The notes beneath the pieces were generated by a model. That model saw nothing but the letters and a program-made list of their open reading frames with translations. It was not told where the DNA came from and searched no databases. 64,000 nt of DNA from Diphasiastrum complanatum (lineage: Eukaryota > Streptophyta > Lycopodiopsida > Lycopodiales > Lycopodiaceae). Of this stretch, positions 62,266 through 64,000 are shown piece after piece. The stretch's first letter is position 1. Each line of letters starts with the position of its first letter. The stretch is taken from the NCBI GenBank assembly GCA_029204225.1, contig CM055100.1:25553106-25617105 (forward strand), in the 5' to 3' direction. Both the position numbers and the translations under genes were made by a program.

Positions 62266-62950
62266 CAATTGGCTATTGATATAACCTTTCAGCTCAAAGT
62301 TTGGCAAAAAAATTTGTTTTTCATGCAAGGAGCAAAATATCGAAGTGGCGTATCATTTTCTGAGGGAACCAGTCATGGAAAAGGAGGTGAAGCTTCAACA
62401 TATCAATGTGAGGATAATATCTTTACCAAAGGATTGGGAAAATACTTGTTCATAAAGCATAGAACTCATCTTGGAATACTATCAAAATTGATGCTACACC
62501 TAGTTAAAGAGATAGTGTGAAAGATGTCAACTAGTTAAGTTGATCTAATTTGGCAATTTTGAGGCCAAAGTGAAATTTCAACTTAGAGGTAGATTTTTTT
62601 TGTCACTAAGGCCTAAGAATAGTGTCCTTAATATGTTTATCAAAGTAGACAAGTAGATAAGGCTAAGTAGACAAGTACCTAGAAACTACCATTTTTGGCT
62701 AAGTGGCCAATTGATACTATTGCTGCTATAAATAATCTATGATTCTATGTCCATCTCTTTCATATTTTTCTCTTGATATGTTCAATTCTAATGTGTATAT
62801 TGCAATTTTTCTTGCGTAGCTTGAGTCCACATGTGTGAATGTTGTTGTATTGATGTATGGAAAGGAATAGTACTATATTCGATCTTAGTGATTTTGATGA
62901 GATATGAATGTATTTCCAAGTTTTAGCATGGTAGTTGCATGATTTCTAGC
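62266..62950 (+). pseudogene. Copia RNase H end plus E-family 3' LTR
   Basis: Plus strand. FQLKVWQKNLFFMQGAKY, then EDNIFTKGLGKYLFIKHRTH and LGILSKLM are the last RNase H residues of a copia element. From about 62525 the sequence (GTCAACTAGTTAAG, GAGGCCAAAGTGAAATTTCAACTTAGAGGTAG, AAGTAGATAAG, TATAAATA) matches the complement of the copia E LTR. So the E family does have RNase H-bearing relatives. The right end is not defined. Confidence 0.65.
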
Positions 62951-63057
62951 TTGTTAATGAAAGTAGATGTGCAGTCAAATTTATCCAAAGATCAATTGAT
63001 ACATTAAGCATGTTTTGGGTCTTATTTTTTTCACGTTTTGCAGGATATAATCGACTA

Positions 63058-63163
63058 TTGCTTATGAGGACAAGCTGAAGACAACTTTCACCACTCCTTT
63101 GGCAATTATGCTTATCACATAATGCATTTTGGACTATGTAATGCTCCAACGACTTATTTGTGA
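63058..63163 (+). pseudogene. Ty3/gypsy RT scrap
   Basis: Plus-strand frame reading LKTTFTTPFGNYAYHIMHFG and LCNAPTTYL, the well-known gypsy RT block (KTAFxTxxGxYxxxxMPFGLxNAPxTF). Only about 35 residues remain. Confidence 0.8.
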
Positions 63164-63255
63164 GAAATTGGCAAAAATCTAGCTTGGTATTTTTTATGAT
63201 AGAAGTTTGTAAGTGAATCTCACATGTGTGGAGGATGTTCCCACGTGTGGAGAAT

Positions 63256-64000
63256 TGTGAAGTAAATCAAAATGTTTGATATAGGGGTCTCATAGAATTT
63301 CATAGTCAAGCATTTAGGTGTAGGATGTTGATAGGGTCAAATTTGGCATAGATGGCAAATTATCCATTTCCACTTGTAATGCCAATATTGAGCCAAAATA
63401 GAGCCAAACTTGTGCCAATTAGAGTGTAGACAAGTGTCATGCTTTTGTTTGATGAAGCTTAAGAGGTCCAATAGGATTTAGAGGTGGAACCTTGTGAGGT
63501 CCAATAGAAAATTGAGGTGTGCTTGAATATAGTCCAATAGAATTTAGAGGTGCATGGATCAATGGTCCAATAGGATTAAGAGGTGGCAAAGTGTGATCCA
63601 ATCATAGTTAAGCATAGTGGTAGCTCATGAATCTATTAGTATCATTGTACTGCTCCTTTTGGATCTAATTGATTTTGAGATTGAGTGGATTTTGAGTGTC
63701 ATTGAATTTCTAGCTTTCTCTCTCTACCCGAGAGCTCATGATGGTTTTTCTCTCTCTACCCGAGGAGAGCAGCTTGTTTTTACTTAGAATACTTTTGGAA
63801 CACTTCCCACACGTGTGAGTGAGAGTTGGAAGTGATTGAATGCATGTAGTAGTGTGTTTTTGCCATAGAATCAAAGATAGATTTTGAATCTCAATCTAGT
63901 CTTGATCTTGGTGCATCTACTTGTGGTACTTTGGATTCTGATTCAATGAAAATTTCTATGGATATATTTGTATTGCTACCAACACTATGGAGGAGCATTT
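63256..64000 (+). repeat. LTR related to copia I, plus orientation, cut by window end
   Basis: Begins TGTGAAGTAAATC and follows the copia I LTR in reverse: GTCAAGCATYTWGGTGT, TGATAGGGYCAAATTT, CTCTCTACCCGAGGAGAG, CACACGTGTGAG, GAATGCATGTAG, GATCTTGGT. It runs to the end of the window, so a further plus-strand element may continue beyond. Confidence 0.75.

Overview
This window looks like nuclear DNA from a land plant with a large, repeat-packed genome. I see no bacterial operons, tRNAs, rRNAs or CRISPR arrays. Evidence for a plant: one spliced gene of a plant/cyanobacterial sugar-kinase family with GT-AG introns, many Ty1/copia retrotransposons whose primer-binding sites match plant initiator Met-tRNA (TGGTATCAGAGC and variants), chromovirus-type Ty3/gypsy pieces, and small hAT-like inverted-repeat elements. 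Introns of 9-11 kb and a LINE that does not look like the usual angiosperm L1 type suggest a gymnosperm or fern rather than a compact angiosperm, but the species cannot be fixed from sequence alone.

Layout. 1-2.8 kb: no recognisable gene. 2.8-8.6 kb: a decayed minus-strand copia element (A) whose integrase region is replaced by a truncated gypsy chromovirus, and whose RNase H region holds a local inversion. 8.6-15.4 kb: a minus-strand non-LTR element (LINE) cut right after its YADD catalytic motif by a plus-strand copia element (B) with 97.8% identical 274-bp LTRs and a GTCCA target duplication. 15.4-16.8 kb: two LTR-like direct repeats around an hAT-like MITE. 17.3-17.9 kb: an inverted repeat and a palindrome-rich block.

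18.5-44.5 kb: the one convincing host gene, a D-ribulose kinase/XK-1-like FGGY sugar kinase in eight coding exons. All splice phases agree and give about 469 residues. Intron 2 (9.3 kb) and intron 6 (11.3 kb) are filled with nested copia fragments, small palindromic elements and microsatellites, yet the exons stay open.

44.5-50.2 kb: intergenic DNA with microsatellites, including a 207-bp (GA)n. 50.3-53.9 kb: minus-strand copia H with its 5' LTR. 53.9-57.0 kb: an unassigned cluster of degraded ORFs, including a plus-strand reading frame with a clear histone H3 fold and a long C-terminal extension, a tail-to-tail overlapping minus-strand partner and a divergent minus-strand ORF. This is the best candidate for something undescribed. 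57.4-64 kb: copia elements I and J, an RNase H/LTR remnant, a gypsy RT scrap and another LTR running off the window.

Two wider themes stand out. Several small non-autonomous elements share hAT-like features (8-bp target duplications, termini starting with C), but each is built from a different short palindrome (GGTTCGAACC, GAACCGTGG/CCACGGTTC, GGACGCGTCC, GGTACCGCGGTACC, GGAAACGCGTTTCC). In addition, many retroelements are scrambled rather than merely truncated (inversion, head-to-head joining, gag-RT fusion, copia/gypsy chimera). All coordinates were worked out by eye; no alignment or search was run.
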